This document shows, piece by piece, positions 26,308 through 35,950 of a stretch of 64,000 nt of DNA. Every line of letters starts with the position of its first letter. Position 1 is the first letter of the stretch. A model generated the notes under the pieces. The model saw only the letters and a list, made by a program, of their open reading frames with translations. It was not told the DNA's origin and did no database searches. The DNA lies in the NCBI GenBank assembly GCA_028284365.1, contig JANQRW010000042.1:1-64000 (forward strand). Reading direction: 5' to 3'. The DNA comes from Marinicella sp. Lineage in GTDB: Bacteria > Pseudomonadota > Gammaproteobacteria > Xanthomonadales > Marinicellaceae. A program made the translations under genes and the position numbers.

Positions 26308-27931
26308 AAAAGCCGTGATCTATGCACGGGTATCCAGCACCAAGCAAATGGTTGATGGTGATGGGTTGAACTCTCAAGTAAGCAGGTGCGCTGAATATGC
26401 CAAGCGTAAGGGCTATGAAGTGGTTAAAACATTTAAAGACGATGTCTCTGGGGCTTTGACTACAAGACCTGCCATGAAAGCCATGTTGCAGTTTCTAAGG
26501 CGCAGAAGAAAAGACCCTCACATCGTCATCATTGATGATATCTCAAGGCTAGCAAGAAACATTGAAGCCCATCTGCAACTTCGGGCTGCCATTGGGGGAG
26601 CCAGTGGCGTACTGGAATCTCCTACGATGGAATTTGGGGATGACTCGGATTCATTGCTGGTTGAAAACCTGCTTGCCAGTGTGTCACAACACCAAAGACA
26701 AAAGAACGCTGAACAAACCAAAAACCGCATGATTGGTCGAACCATGAATGGTTATTGGGTGTTTCATGCCCCTTATGGCTACCGCTACCAAGCGGTTAAA
26801 GGTCATGGCAAGTTGTTGGTCAGAGATGAACCCTTGGCATCGGTCATTCAAGAAGCCCTTGAGGGTTATGCCTCAGGTCGTTTTGAAAGCCAAACAGAGG
26901 TCAAACGCTTTATGGAACAGCACAATGTCTTCCCCAAAACAGAAACGGGTGAGAATGTCAGGTATCAAAAGGTCAACAACATTCTGAAAAAGCCCATCTA
27001 TGCAGGATTGATTGAAGTACACAATTGGGGCGTTACGCTCCGTCAGGGGCATCATGAGGGCTTGATTAGCGTAGAGACCTATGAACGCATCCAAGAGCGA
27101 TTAACAGCCACTACCAAAGCACCTGCACGCAAAGACCTGTCTTTGGACTTTCCCTTAAGAGGTTTCATTACCTGTGATGACTGTAAAAAGCCATTAACAG
27201 CTTGCTGGTCAAAAGGTAAGACCAAAAGCTACCCTTATTACCTGTGCAACCAAAAGGGCTGTGTCAGCAAGGGTAAATCCATACCTAAACACAAATTGGA
27301 AGGTGAGTTTGATGAGTTGTTAAAAACCCTCGTACCTTCCAATGAAATTATTGAGGTATCGGCTGTGATGTTCAAAGATGCGTGGAACATGCGCATAGAG
27401 CAGGTCAAAGCCATTGCTGCTGACATGATGGTAAGCATCAAAAAGATTGATCAGAAGATCAAGCAATTGGTTGATCGGGTATTAACCTCGAAAAGCCAGA
27501 CAGTGGTCAATGCTTATGAGAATCAAATCAACGAACTGGAAAAGGAGCGTGAAATGATTAAGTTAAAACAAGAGAAGCAATCGAAACCAGAAAGGCCGTT
27601 TAGTGAGATGTTCGAACTCGCTATGGACTTCCTCTCAAACCCCCGTCAGCTCTGGGTTTCAGATAAAATCAATGACAAAAGAACGGTGTTAAAACTGACA
27701 TTTGGACACAAATTAGCCTACAACAGACAAACAGGCTATCGAACACCTAAAATGTCCTTACCTTTCAAGATGTTAAGGGATTTAAAAACCTTTGAAAAAG
27801 AAATGGTGCCGAGGGCGAGAATCGAACTCGCACTTCCGAAGAAACCGGATTTTGAATCCGGCGCGTCTACCAATTCCGCCACCCCGGCACAGGCGGTAAA
27901 GTATATAAGATTTTTATTTTATGGCAAGTGA
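26297..27931 (+). CDS. large serine recombinase (integrase)
   Basis: AVIYARVSSTKQMVDGDGLNSQ catalytic region, recombinase domain, zinc ribbon CDDCKKPLTACWSKGKTKSYPYYLCNQKGC. Confidence 0.9.
   Translation: MSRKKAVIYARVSSTKQMVDGDGLNSQVSRCAEYAKRKGYEVVKTFKDDVSGALTTRPAMKAMLQFLRRRRKDPHIVIIDDISRLARNIEAHLQLRAAIGGASGVLESPTMEFGDDSDSLLVENLLASVSQHQRQKNAEQTKNRMIGRTMNGYWVFHAPYGYRYQAVKGHGKLLVRDEPLASVIQEALEGYASGRFESQTEVKRFMEQHNVFPKTETGENVRYQKVNNILKKPIYAGLIEVHNWGVTLRQGHHEGLISVETYERIQERLTATTKAPARKDLSLDFPLRGFITCDDCKKPLTACWSKGKTKSYPYYLCNQKGCVSKGKSIPKHKLEGEFDELLKTLVPSNEIIEVSAVMFKDAWNMRIEQVKAIAADMMVSIKKIDQKIKQLVDRVLTSKSQTVVNAYENQINELEKEREMIKLKQEKQSKPERPFSEMFELAMDFLSNPRQLWVSDKINDKRTVLKLTFGHKLAYNRQTGYRTPKMSLPFKMLRDLKTFEKEMVPRARIELALPKKPDFESGASTNSATPAQAVKYIRFLFYGK
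27804..27888 (-). tRNA. tRNA-Leu(CAA)
   Basis: Reverse complement GCCGGGGTGGCGGAATTGGTAGACGCGCCGGATTCAAAATCCGGTTTCTTCGGAAGTGCGAGTTCGATTCTCGCCCTCGGCACCA folds as a class II tRNA-Leu; anticodon CAA. Confidence 0.95.
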
Positions 27932-28129
27932 TTTTTCAGAAAATTACAGCCGTTATGCGGCCTGCATCTCAATAATTTCTCATGTTGTGAATTATTTTGG
28001 TTAAATTTTCATTCATTAATAAGATCAGAATCTTTTTCCGTTTCAAATGTGTCGAAAAAGATTTGAAAAATAGTTTTTTGTCCGCAGTATATTCACTGAC
28101 TTAGATAAAGCAACTACGAGGAGTAAACC

Positions 28130-28444
28130 ATGCAAATTCAGGTTAATACTGACCATCATGTGAAAGGCGGTGATTTATTGAGACAGCACGTTGAAAACCT
28201 TTTAAATGATTCATTAAACAGTTTTAAAGATCAAGTGACCAGAGTGGAGGTTTACATCGCTGATGAAAACAGCCACAAAGGCGGTGAAGATGATTTGCGC
28301 TGTACCATGGAGGCTCGTATTCGTGGATTAAAACCAATTGCTGTTACCCATCATGCGGAGAATATCAATGTTGCTATTGATGGCGCGGCTGACAGAATTG
28401 CTCGATCGGTCAGGAAAACAGTAGAAAAGCGCCGTGAAACTTAG
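28130..28444 (+). CDS. hpf: ribosome hibernation promoting factor / RaiA family
   Basis: MQIQVNTDHHVKGGDLLRQHVENLL...VEVYIADEN...CTMEARIRGLKPIAVTHHAENINVAIDGAADRI. Confidence 0.75.
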   Translation: MQIQVNTDHHVKGGDLLRQHVENLLNDSLNSFKDQVTRVEVYIADENSHKGGEDDLRCTMEARIRGLKPIAVTHHAENINVAIDGAADRIARSVRKTVEKRRET

Positions 28445-28616
28445 GTTTCTTATAAGGTCAACCTGATCATCGGTTTGGTCAGAAGTGTCTTTCTATCAGG
28501 GTAGTAGTTTTTCCAGAATAATTGCTCTTATTTCCCCCTTTTATGTGGGTTATATAGGCACTACGACTTCATAGAAGGAAAGGTTGATTAGGAGCACAGA
28601 CCTAATAGCATTTCTT

Positions 28617-28651
28617 ATTTAAAAAGCCAGTTTCAAACTGGCTTTTTAAAT
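28617..28651. terminator. bidirectional intrinsic terminator
   Basis: ATTTAAAAAGCCAGTTT-c-AAACTGGCTTTTTAAAT, 17-bp perfect inverted repeat between hpf and dps. Confidence 0.85.
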
Positions 28652-28661
28652 GTCTTGATTT

Positions 28662-29129
28662 TTAGCCCAGCAAAGAACGCAACATCCATGCATTTTTTTC
28701 ATGAAAGTCCATTCTCTGGGTCAACAAGTCAGCACTGACTTCATCGGTTTCTATGGCTTCAGTTTGCAATAATTCTCTGGCGTGTCTGATGATTACTTCA
28801 TGAGACTCCAACAGATTTTGTACCATCGATTCTGCACCAGGTACTTCGGTTTCTTCTTTGATGGCTGTGAGCTTGGCAAAAGCCTGATATGAACCTGGCG
28901 CAAATTCACCCAAAGCTCGTATCCGTTCAGCAACCACATCCACAGCAGTGGCTAACTCGGTGTATTGTTCTTCAAACAACGCATGTAAAGAAGTAAACAT
29001 CGGACCAGTTACATTCCAATGGTAGTTGTGGGTCTTTAAATACAAAGTGTAAGTATCGGCTAACAACCGACTCAAGCCGTCTACGATAATCGTCCTGTCT
29101 GTTGATTTAATACCTATGTTAATGCTCAT
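28662..29129 (-). CDS. Dps-family ferritin-like DNA-protection protein
   Basis: LYLKTHNYHWNVTGPMFTSLHALFEEQYTELATAVDVVAERIRALG. Confidence 0.9.
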   Translation of the reverse strand: MSINIGIKSTDRTIIVDGLSRLLADTYTLYLKTHNYHWNVTGPMFTSLHALFEEQYTELATAVDVVAERIRALGEFAPGSYQAFAKLTAIKEETEVPGAESMVQNLLESHEVIIRHARELLQTEAIETDEVSADLLTQRMDFHEKNAWMLRSLLG

Positions 29130-29248
29130 TTTAATCTCGTTTATATTTCAATTATGTCAATGATACTGGGCACAACAGTAGATGTAAATTTGAGTTTATT
29201 CATGATGGTAATCGAAAATATAGAACGAAATGGATATGACTGTTATTT

Positions 29249-31135
29249 TCAGTTAAAAGTGAGGTTTTTTGCTACTCTGAAGCCAAGTCTGGGGTCGGTG
29301 AAACCTGTGTCGGCTTTTAAGCGGTGGTGGGTGCGATACTCCTCATTGGCACTGCCCCAATTGCCTCCTCGAATCACCCGGTTTTCGCAACCCCGGTTAA
29401 CCCATGCTGAGCCGTCACCTGGTGCTCTGACGTATGAATCATGCCAACAATCATCTACCCATTCCATGACATTGCCACTTAAATCGTTCAAACCCATCAA
29501 GTTCTCGATAAAAGAGCCAATTGGTGCTGGTCCCCAATGCCCATCAGCATATTGGTTGAAACCTCCTCGCCAGCGAATTCGGCTTCTCTTGAATTTGTCT
29601 TTGGCGCCTGAAAAATTACCCCAAATTTGCTCTGGTTCATCATCACCCCAAGGATAAATGGTGTTTTTACCATCGGCTAAAACATATTCAAACTCGCTTT
29701 CTGAAAGTAAGCGGTAGTCTTCTCCGGTACTGGTTGCTAACCAACTTGAATAAGCTTTGGCATCTTCCCATGAGATGTGAATCACAGGCAAATCATCACT
29801 GGCTTTCTTGCCCAAGTAGTCATGACGCCAGTTGATGTTGTAACGTTGTTTAAATCGACCTGTGCCTTCATCATAAATTTTAGCGCGGTTTCTTTTTTCT
29901 GCTGTGGTGGTGTATCCTGTTGACTGTACGAACTGACGAAATTCGCCAACTGCTACTTCGTTCTTCGCTACCGCAAACCCATAATCAATTTCAACCAAAT
30001 GGCGAGGTCTTTGGTGCTTTGGTCCTGTTTGTGAACCCATATAAAACTCACCAATTGGCATGATCACCATAGTTGGGCCGGTTTGACCATTGGCTAATAA
30101 ATCGCTGAATTCTTGAGTGATTTCGTAGGGGCCATAGATTTTGGTTTTTTCAAATAGGGTTTTATAGCCGTTGAGTTGTGAGGTTGGAATATCCAGGTCT
30201 GTAAGGGCCTCAATCATGTTATTGGCACGGTTTAAATTTAAATTGTTAATGGCAAGGTAGAATTGTTGATCTAAATAAGTAAAACGGTTTTGTTTTTGAG
30301 TTTCCAGTTCGCTTATGGTCAGCAAGGTTATTGTGTGGGTGTTATCCAATTCTTGCATGATTTTTATTTGTTGTTCAGCAATAAAAAAATCCAGTTCTTG
30401 GGCGGCCCTTAAAGCTTTACTTTGTAGAGAGGTCAGGATTAGGTTCTTTATATCCAACATGGGTTGGTAATTAGAGTCAATTTTTAATGCATTTATGGCT
30501 GTGTGTACTGCATCTCGCCGATCGTCTTGGTACAGTGTTCCGGATTGCAGGTATTGTGCAGCTTCAGCGGTCATTCTTTCGAGGGTAGAGATGACGCTGA
30601 TTTGGGTGGTGTAATCAGCAATCTTAATATCATGTTCATCGATGGATTTTAATCTTGCGGTCAAGGCAGTGAGTGTCTTGGCATCATAGTTTCTGATGGC
30701 TTGATCGGCTTCTGCATACAAAGTAGCGTGAATGGTGGTTAACAGTTCATCCACTTCTGGCGTATCGACACCCAATTCTTTGGCATTGAGCAAGTAAACC
30801 AGGGTGTTTTGGTTATCAGGGAAGAAATCATGGCCTTGTTCATGTGCCAATTGAGCCAATTCAAGTAAATCATCAACGGTTAAATTATTTAACTCATATT
30901 CATCTTTATTGGATAACCATTCAGGAATCTCAACTTGATCTAGTACCGCTGGCGGTAAAACTTTAAGCTCAGGCTTTTCACTGACCACCAGCCCCGTTTC
31001 GGTGGGTTCTGTTATGGCTGATTGGGTTTGTGGGTGGGGAAAAATCTGATCATGTGTTCGCAAATAGTAAAGGCCATAAATGAGCACCATACCTAACAGC
31101 ATCATACTCGCTTCTTTGATGCTCATTAATTGCAT
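29249..31135 (-). CDS. SUMF1/formylglycine-generating-enzyme domain protein, membrane anchored
   Basis: MPIGEFYMGSQTGPKHQRPRHLVEIDYGFAVAKNEVAVGEFRQF...GNVMEWVDDCW...VIRGGNWGS. Confidence 0.85.
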   Translation of the reverse strand: MQLMSIKEASMMLLGMVLIYGLYYLRTHDQIFPHPQTQSAITEPTETGLVVSEKPELKVLPPAVLDQVEIPEWLSNKDEYELNNLTVDDLLELAQLAHEQGHDFFPDNQNTLVYLLNAKELGVDTPEVDELLTTIHATLYAEADQAIRNYDAKTLTALTARLKSIDEHDIKIADYTTQISVISTLERMTAEAAQYLQSGTLYQDDRRDAVHTAINALKIDSNYQPMLDIKNLILTSLQSKALRAAQELDFFIAEQQIKIMQELDNTHTITLLTISELETQKQNRFTYLDQQFYLAINNLNLNRANNMIEALTDLDIPTSQLNGYKTLFEKTKIYGPYEITQEFSDLLANGQTGPTMVIMPIGEFYMGSQTGPKHQRPRHLVEIDYGFAVAKNEVAVGEFRQFVQSTGYTTTAEKRNRAKIYDEGTGRFKQRYNINWRHDYLGKKASDDLPVIHISWEDAKAYSSWLATSTGEDYRLLSESEFEYVLADGKNTIYPWGDDEPEQIWGNFSGAKDKFKRSRIRWRGGFNQYADGHWGPAPIGSFIENLMGLNDLSGNVMEWVDDCWHDSYVRAPGDGSAWVNRGCENRVIRGGNWGSANEEYRTHHRLKADTGFTDPRLGFRVAKNLTFN

Positions 31136-32745
31136 TGGTCTCGGGTGGTGTTGCAGATTCTATAATCACGTGCCACGACTAAGCCGTCTGTTTGTTCTTT
31201 TAGGTGCTGGGTGAACAGGTTTTTGACTTCTGCGCCATTGGCGTCACAAGCAACCTGCATATCCTCGTTAATCATGAGGTAGCCATCGTGGTCGGTGTTA
31301 TCTGAAATCAGGTAATAGGGCACCACAGCGCGAATGGTGGGTTTGGTGTCTTGTGCGTAACCCTCGCCTTTAAGGTGAATGTGGTCAATCGACTCTGTTT
31401 CAGGGTTGTGGATATACGCCAGTCCTGAAACTTGTAACCAATGTCCATTCGCAGTCCAGCCAGAAATGCTGTGGGCTAAAATCTTTGGTAATAAACTGCG
31501 TTCAAATTCAATTAAGCGCAAATCGCTGGAGTAGGGAAACATTTCCTCTAAATGCTTAACCGTAATGGAAGAACTTGCGGGTATGTTTTGATTAAGACGA
31601 ATGGAGCCTGAATTAAGCAATGTGATGTCAGCATCACAGTTGGAAAATTCTTCAAGTGCTAAATCTGCAAGCAGGTTGCCTATATTGGTCTCAAAACGTC
31701 TTATCTCAGTCTCTTCCGCCATCAGTTTAACCTGGGTATGACCTAATTTTTTTGTTAAACAGTTATCGACAAGGTTCAAAGCCCGGCAATATTTAATGTC
31801 ATTTTCTAAACTGAGTTTCTCAGTTAAAGCAAGCATTGGTTTATCCTTTGGAAATGATTTATCCAAACTGATGATTTGTGGTTGTATGATAAACTCATCG
31901 TTTTCGAGTGTAACCTCAGCAACCACAGCTGTGGCAGCATCGGCGTCAGCTTTTAGAATCCATTTGCCATTAATTTGTTCTGTTTGTGCATAATGCTCAT
32001 GACCACCCAAAATAATGTCTGGCTTAAATTCTTCGGCCAGATTCATCATGGCAATGTCATCTTGTAACCAATGGTGAGTCAGGCCAATAACAAAGTCAGC
32101 TCCGGCGGCACGTAAGCGTGGGACGTATTCTTTGGCTGTGTTTTCATAGTCAGCGAAAGAGTCGATATAACCAGGTTTTACGATGTCTGTTGTGAATGAA
32201 AAAATACCAACATTTATATCACCAAACCGGTACATGATTTGATTGATGTTATTTTTTGCCTTAATGGTATCGGCTTTCCAGCTGATATTGCTGTCCAGCC
32301 ATGTGAATTCGGATTGTTGTAACAACTCATTCATCAATGGCACATGGTGCAGTCTGCCTTTGTCGAATTCATGGTTACCCCAGGTCACAACCATGTTTTC
32401 ATCGAACTCACCTAAGGCGCCATCCATCATATTTAATGACTCAATCATGGCTCTGCCACCATCTTGTTTGCTGATGAAAGAAGGGTGTAAAAAATCACCA
32501 GCATGCAAAAACAGGACATGTTCATATTTAGCTTCAACTTGTTTCCTCAGTTCTCGCACCCGAGCCAAGCCACCGGTATCGCCATTGTCGATGCCGTTGA
32601 TGCGGTAAACATCATTGATTGAAATGATCGCTAATTTGGTTGGTTTAGTGGTGTTGCTGTTGGTTGTTGTGGGTTTTTGGGTTGCATGTTGGCAGGCAGA
32701 GCATACAATGAGGCTTGCTAGACAAATTGTAATTCGAATTTTCAT
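31126..32745 (-). CDS. 5'-nucleotidase/UshA-like metallophosphatase lipoprotein
   Basis: LVCSAC lipobox; LAIISINDVYRINGI, FLHAGDFLHP, TWGNHEFDKG, ILGGHEHY. Confidence 0.85.
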   Translation of the reverse strand: MKIRITICLASLIVCSACQHATQKPTTTNSNTTKPTKLAIISINDVYRINGIDNGDTGGLARVRELRKQVEAKYEHVLFLHAGDFLHPSFISKQDGGRAMIESLNMMDGALGEFDENMVVTWGNHEFDKGRLHHVPLMNELLQQSEFTWLDSNISWKADTIKAKNNINQIMYRFGDINVGIFSFTTDIVKPGYIDSFADYENTAKEYVPRLRAAGADFVIGLTHHWLQDDIAMMNLAEEFKPDIILGGHEHYAQTEQINGKWILKADADAATAVVAEVTLENDEFIIQPQIISLDKSFPKDKPMLALTEKLSLENDIKYCRALNLVDNCLTKKLGHTQVKLMAEETEIRRFETNIGNLLADLALEEFSNCDADITLLNSGSIRLNQNIPASSSITVKHLEEMFPYSSDLRLIEFERSLLPKILAHSISGWTANGHWLQVSGLAYIHNPETESIDHIHLKGEGYAQDTKPTIRAVVPYYLISDNTDHDGYLMINEDMQVACDANGAEVKNLFTQHLKEQTDGLVVARDYRICNTTRDQCN

Positions 32746-33799
32746 GAAACAAATTTTATCAAACTTTACCTGGATTGATGACATTGATGATACATTAAAT
32801 TTAGTGCAAAAGATCAGTACCAGCCAAGACTATGCCATTGATACTGAGTTTGAACGCAGTCGTACGTTTTACCTGAATCCTGCTTTGTTACAAATCAGTT
32901 GTGATGATCAAGTGTATTTGGTTGACATTGCGATACCCGAAATAGCCAAGTCTGTGTTGAAGTCTGTGAAAGGTTTGGTGTTACATTCGGGATCAGAAGA
33001 TCTGGAATTGTACTATCAAGTAACAGGTGATAAGCCGCACCGTGTTTATGATACTCAGGTTGCAGCAGCACTCAGTGGTTATGCATTGCACACTTCATAT
33101 TTGAATTTAGTGCAAGACATCATGGGTGTTGAATTGGATAAGGGCCTGAGTCGTTCTGATTGGTTGGCTCGGCCTTTAACTGATGCACAATTACAATACG
33201 CAGTTGAGGACATTGCTTATTTAGATGAGTTCAAATCAGTACTGACAAAAACCTTTACAGCCAAAGGTCTGGATGGCTTGTTTCAGGTTTTAATGGAGCA
33301 AATGATAAATCAGTTAGGCGAAGATCATCACGCAGAAAAATTGTTTCAGAAACTGGTTAAATCAGAGCATTTAAATCACCGAGAAGCTAAAAAATTATGG
33401 CTTATTCTCAATTGGCGAGATGAGGTGGCTAGAGCCAGAAACAAACCGCGAAACTGGATATTAAAACCAGATCAAATCATAGCTATTGTTAGAAAAGTGA
33501 ATGGTTTTGGTGACTTGTTTCAGCTGGGTTTGCATCCCAAATTTGTTAAACTCAATGGAGATGATTTACTAAAAGTTTTGCATGATGATCAGCACCCATG
33601 TTTGGCTGATTTACCTAAAGGTATTAAATTGAACTCTCAACAGGGAACACATTTGAGTGCAATGAAAGGGCGGTTGGCACAAGTTGTAAAACGTTATCAG
33701 ATTGAACCAGCCATGGTCATTAATACGCAAGGACTTAAGAAGCTGGCCTTTGAAGGTAAAGATTTGGATGATTTAGCTACTTGGCGGGCTTTGATTTGA
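32744..33799 (+). CDS. rnd: ribonuclease D
   Basis: YAIDTEFERSRTFYLNPALLQIS, KGLVLHSGSEDLE, YDTQVAAALSGY, YAVEDIAYL; ATG at 32744. Confidence 0.9.
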   Translation: MKQILSNFTWIDDIDDTLNLVQKISTSQDYAIDTEFERSRTFYLNPALLQISCDDQVYLVDIAIPEIAKSVLKSVKGLVLHSGSEDLELYYQVTGDKPHRVYDTQVAAALSGYALHTSYLNLVQDIMGVELDKGLSRSDWLARPLTDAQLQYAVEDIAYLDEFKSVLTKTFTAKGLDGLFQVLMEQMINQLGEDHHAEKLFQKLVKSEHLNHREAKKLWLILNWRDEVARARNKPRNWILKPDQIIAIVRKVNGFGDLFQLGLHPKFVKLNGDDLLKVLHDDQHPCLADLPKGIKLNSQQGTHLSAMKGRLAQVVKRYQIEPAMVINTQGLKKLAFEGKDLDDLATWRALI

Positions 33800-33884
33800 T
33801 GAGAGATAAGTTGTAGGCTGCTATTTTTTAGCCAGGGTGGTGAAAATAACATCAGGGAAAAGCCTCTAACAGTTATGATTGGTT

Positions 33885-34454
33885 TTATTCCACACGTTTG
33901 CCATCACCATTGGGACAGGGTTTGAAGGCACAGTTTTTCTTTGGATCACGGCCCACAAAACTACCATCAGCACATTGTTTTACGTCTTGGGTACATTGCA
34001 TGGGTTGATCAGGTTTTGCTGTTAATGATTCACACAGGTAGAATTCACAATTGTTGCTGGGATTACGTTCAACACTGTGACCATCAGGACACATTTTTAA
34101 GTCTTTGGTACAAGCTGTCAGCACGTCACCGTGTTCCAATGCTTTTGCTTGATCTCCAGGGCAAGACTTGAACTCACAGTGATTGTTTTTATCACGTTCT
34201 ACAAAGCCACCATCAGCACATTGTTTAACATCTTCAGGACAGGCTGCTGATTCTGTTGGCTCAGGACATTCAAAGAAATTACATTGATTGTTAGGGTCAC
34301 GTGCAACCTCTTGTCCATCGGGGCATATTTTTAAATCTTTAGTACAAGCTTTAATCGTGTTTTCGACAACAGTTTCTTTACTGGTGTTTTCATTGGTGGG
34401 TTTTTGACAAGCCATTAAGCTGATGGCCATAAAGCCGAATAAAACAATTCTCAT
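33885..34454 (-). CDS. lipoprotein with four Cys-rich tandem repeats
   Basis: SLMAC lipobox; four copies of CT/PxDxKxCxDGxxVxRDxxNxCxFxxC. Confidence 0.8.
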   Translation of the reverse strand: MRIVLFGFMAISLMACQKPTNENTSKETVVENTIKACTKDLKICPDGQEVARDPNNQCNFFECPEPTESAACPEDVKQCADGGFVERDKNNHCEFKSCPGDQAKALEHGDVLTACTKDLKMCPDGHSVERNPSNNCEFYLCESLTAKPDQPMQCTQDVKQCADGSFVGRDPKKNCAFKPCPNGDGKRVE

Positions 34455-34933
34455 AGTTTTTTTTCCCAGAACATGGCTGCGCCATTGTTATCATCCAGTT
34501 GGTACTGGTTAAAGCCATATTTTTCATAGGCTGCCTGTGCTATGGAATTGCCTTCCAGCACTTCTAAAGTGAGTTTACAACATTGTTTGTTTTTCGCAAT
34601 GGTTTCAACTTTGTCGAACATTTTGCGACTGATGCCCATGCGACGGTACTCACTGGCCACAACCACGTCATGAATGTTAACCAAAGGTCGGCATGCAAAA
34701 GTAGAAAACCCCTCAAAACAATTGGTTAAACCTGCTGGCTGGCCATCTACATAAGCAATTAAGCTGAAGGCATCATTGCGTTTGGCTAATTCGGAGACCA
34801 GGTTTTGTGCCGTATAATCGCTTAAGGCAACGCCACCGCCCATAGGGTCGGTGGCGTAACAATCTAACAACTCAATCATGTGCTTGGCATGTTGAGGATT
34901 GAGATAATCGACTTGTACAATTTCTACGGTCAT
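34451..34933 (-). CDS. GNAT-family N-acetyltransferase
   Basis: NIHDVVVASEYRRMGISRKMFDKVE...LEVLEGNSIAQAAYEKYGF. Confidence 0.85.
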   Translation of the reverse strand: MTVEIVQVDYLNPQHAKHMIELLDCYATDPMGGGVALSDYTAQNLVSELAKRNDAFSLIAYVDGQPAGLTNCFEGFSTFACRPLVNIHDVVVASEYRRMGISRKMFDKVETIAKNKQCCKLTLEVLEGNSIAQAAYEKYGFNQYQLDDNNGAAMFWEKKL

Positions 34934-34940
34934 CAGGTGT

Positions 34941-35717
34941 TTAATCGTTTTGGAATCTGGCCAATAATCTTAATAATTCGATGTACAACCAAACCAGGGT
35001 TACCATTAAGCCAAAAGCTCCGAACCACTCCATGTATTTTGGGGTGTTTTGTTCAGAAGCACGCTCAATGAAATCAAAATCCAAGACCAGATTAAGCGCA
35101 GCCAAACCAACAATAAACAGGTTCAAGCCGATGTTAAACCAACTGTTATTACCCATTTCGAAATAGGAAGGTGCAGCGCCAAAGAAACTCAAAATAAAGC
35201 TCACTAAGTAAAACAAGAAGATGCCCATGGTGGCAAAAATCACAGTTTTCTTAAATGTTTCAGTCACTTTAATCAGCCCGGTACGGTAACTGAATAACAT
35301 GGCAAACATAACAGCTACTGTTAGGCCAATGGCTTGTACCACCAGGCCCGGATAGCGCATTTCAAACACCGCAGAAATAGCCCCAACAAAAAGGCCTTCG
35401 AAGCCTGCGACTATAGGAGCGCCAATTGGTGCCGCTTTGGGTTTAAAAGCAATCACAAAGCTTGCAATCATCGCTCCAACCATTCCAGCAATGGCTAAGC
35501 CATAGCCCATTGATGGATTGTTTAAAATGTTTTGCCAGCTCCAGGCAGCCACAACCACCACAATTGCTAGCAAAATACCAGTTTTGTTAATGGTACCGTT
35601 GACCGTCATGCGTTGTGAATCATCAACGATAAATTCATCAACGGGACCCAAGCTCATGGCTTGTTGGTCCATCTTGGCCATAGCCGGATTTGATGTTTTC
35701 ATATTTTTAAAGTCCAT
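34941..35717 (-). CDS. Bax inhibitor-1/YccA family membrane protein
   Basis: MTVNGTINKTGILLAIVVVVAAWSW...seven TM...DFIERASEQNTPKYMEWFGAFGLMVTLVWLYIELLRLL. Confidence 0.85.
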   Translation of the reverse strand: MDFKNMKTSNPAMAKMDQQAMSLGPVDEFIVDDSQRMTVNGTINKTGILLAIVVVVAAWSWQNILNNPSMGYGLAIAGMVGAMIASFVIAFKPKAAPIGAPIVAGFEGLFVGAISAVFEMRYPGLVVQAIGLTVAVMFAMLFSYRTGLIKVTETFKKTVIFATMGIFLFYLVSFILSFFGAAPSYFEMGNNSWFNIGLNLFIVGLAALNLVLDFDFIERASEQNTPKYMEWFGAFGLMVTLVWLYIELLRLLARFQND

Positions 35718-35950
35718 GGGTTATACCTCATCAAGTGATTATATTTAATTATTATAACAATTTTAAATGCTTATACTCAAGCAGATAGTTTGTGTGCTTG
35801 GCTTAAATTTCAAGCTATTTCGGTATTTATTAATATCATGTTAATTTGGTCGTGCTAATAACAAATGCTATGAGGCAGTTTGTTTCGCTGAGCGATTATT
35901 GAAAATAAAATGTAACTGTTATAGTCGTTCTGCGTTTATCTAGCAAGTGC

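Noticed and set aside
29249-31135. SUMF1-domain protein as a sulfatase activator or diversity-generating target
   Set aside because: No sulfatase, reverse transcriptase or template repeat nearby; the domain is common in many roles.
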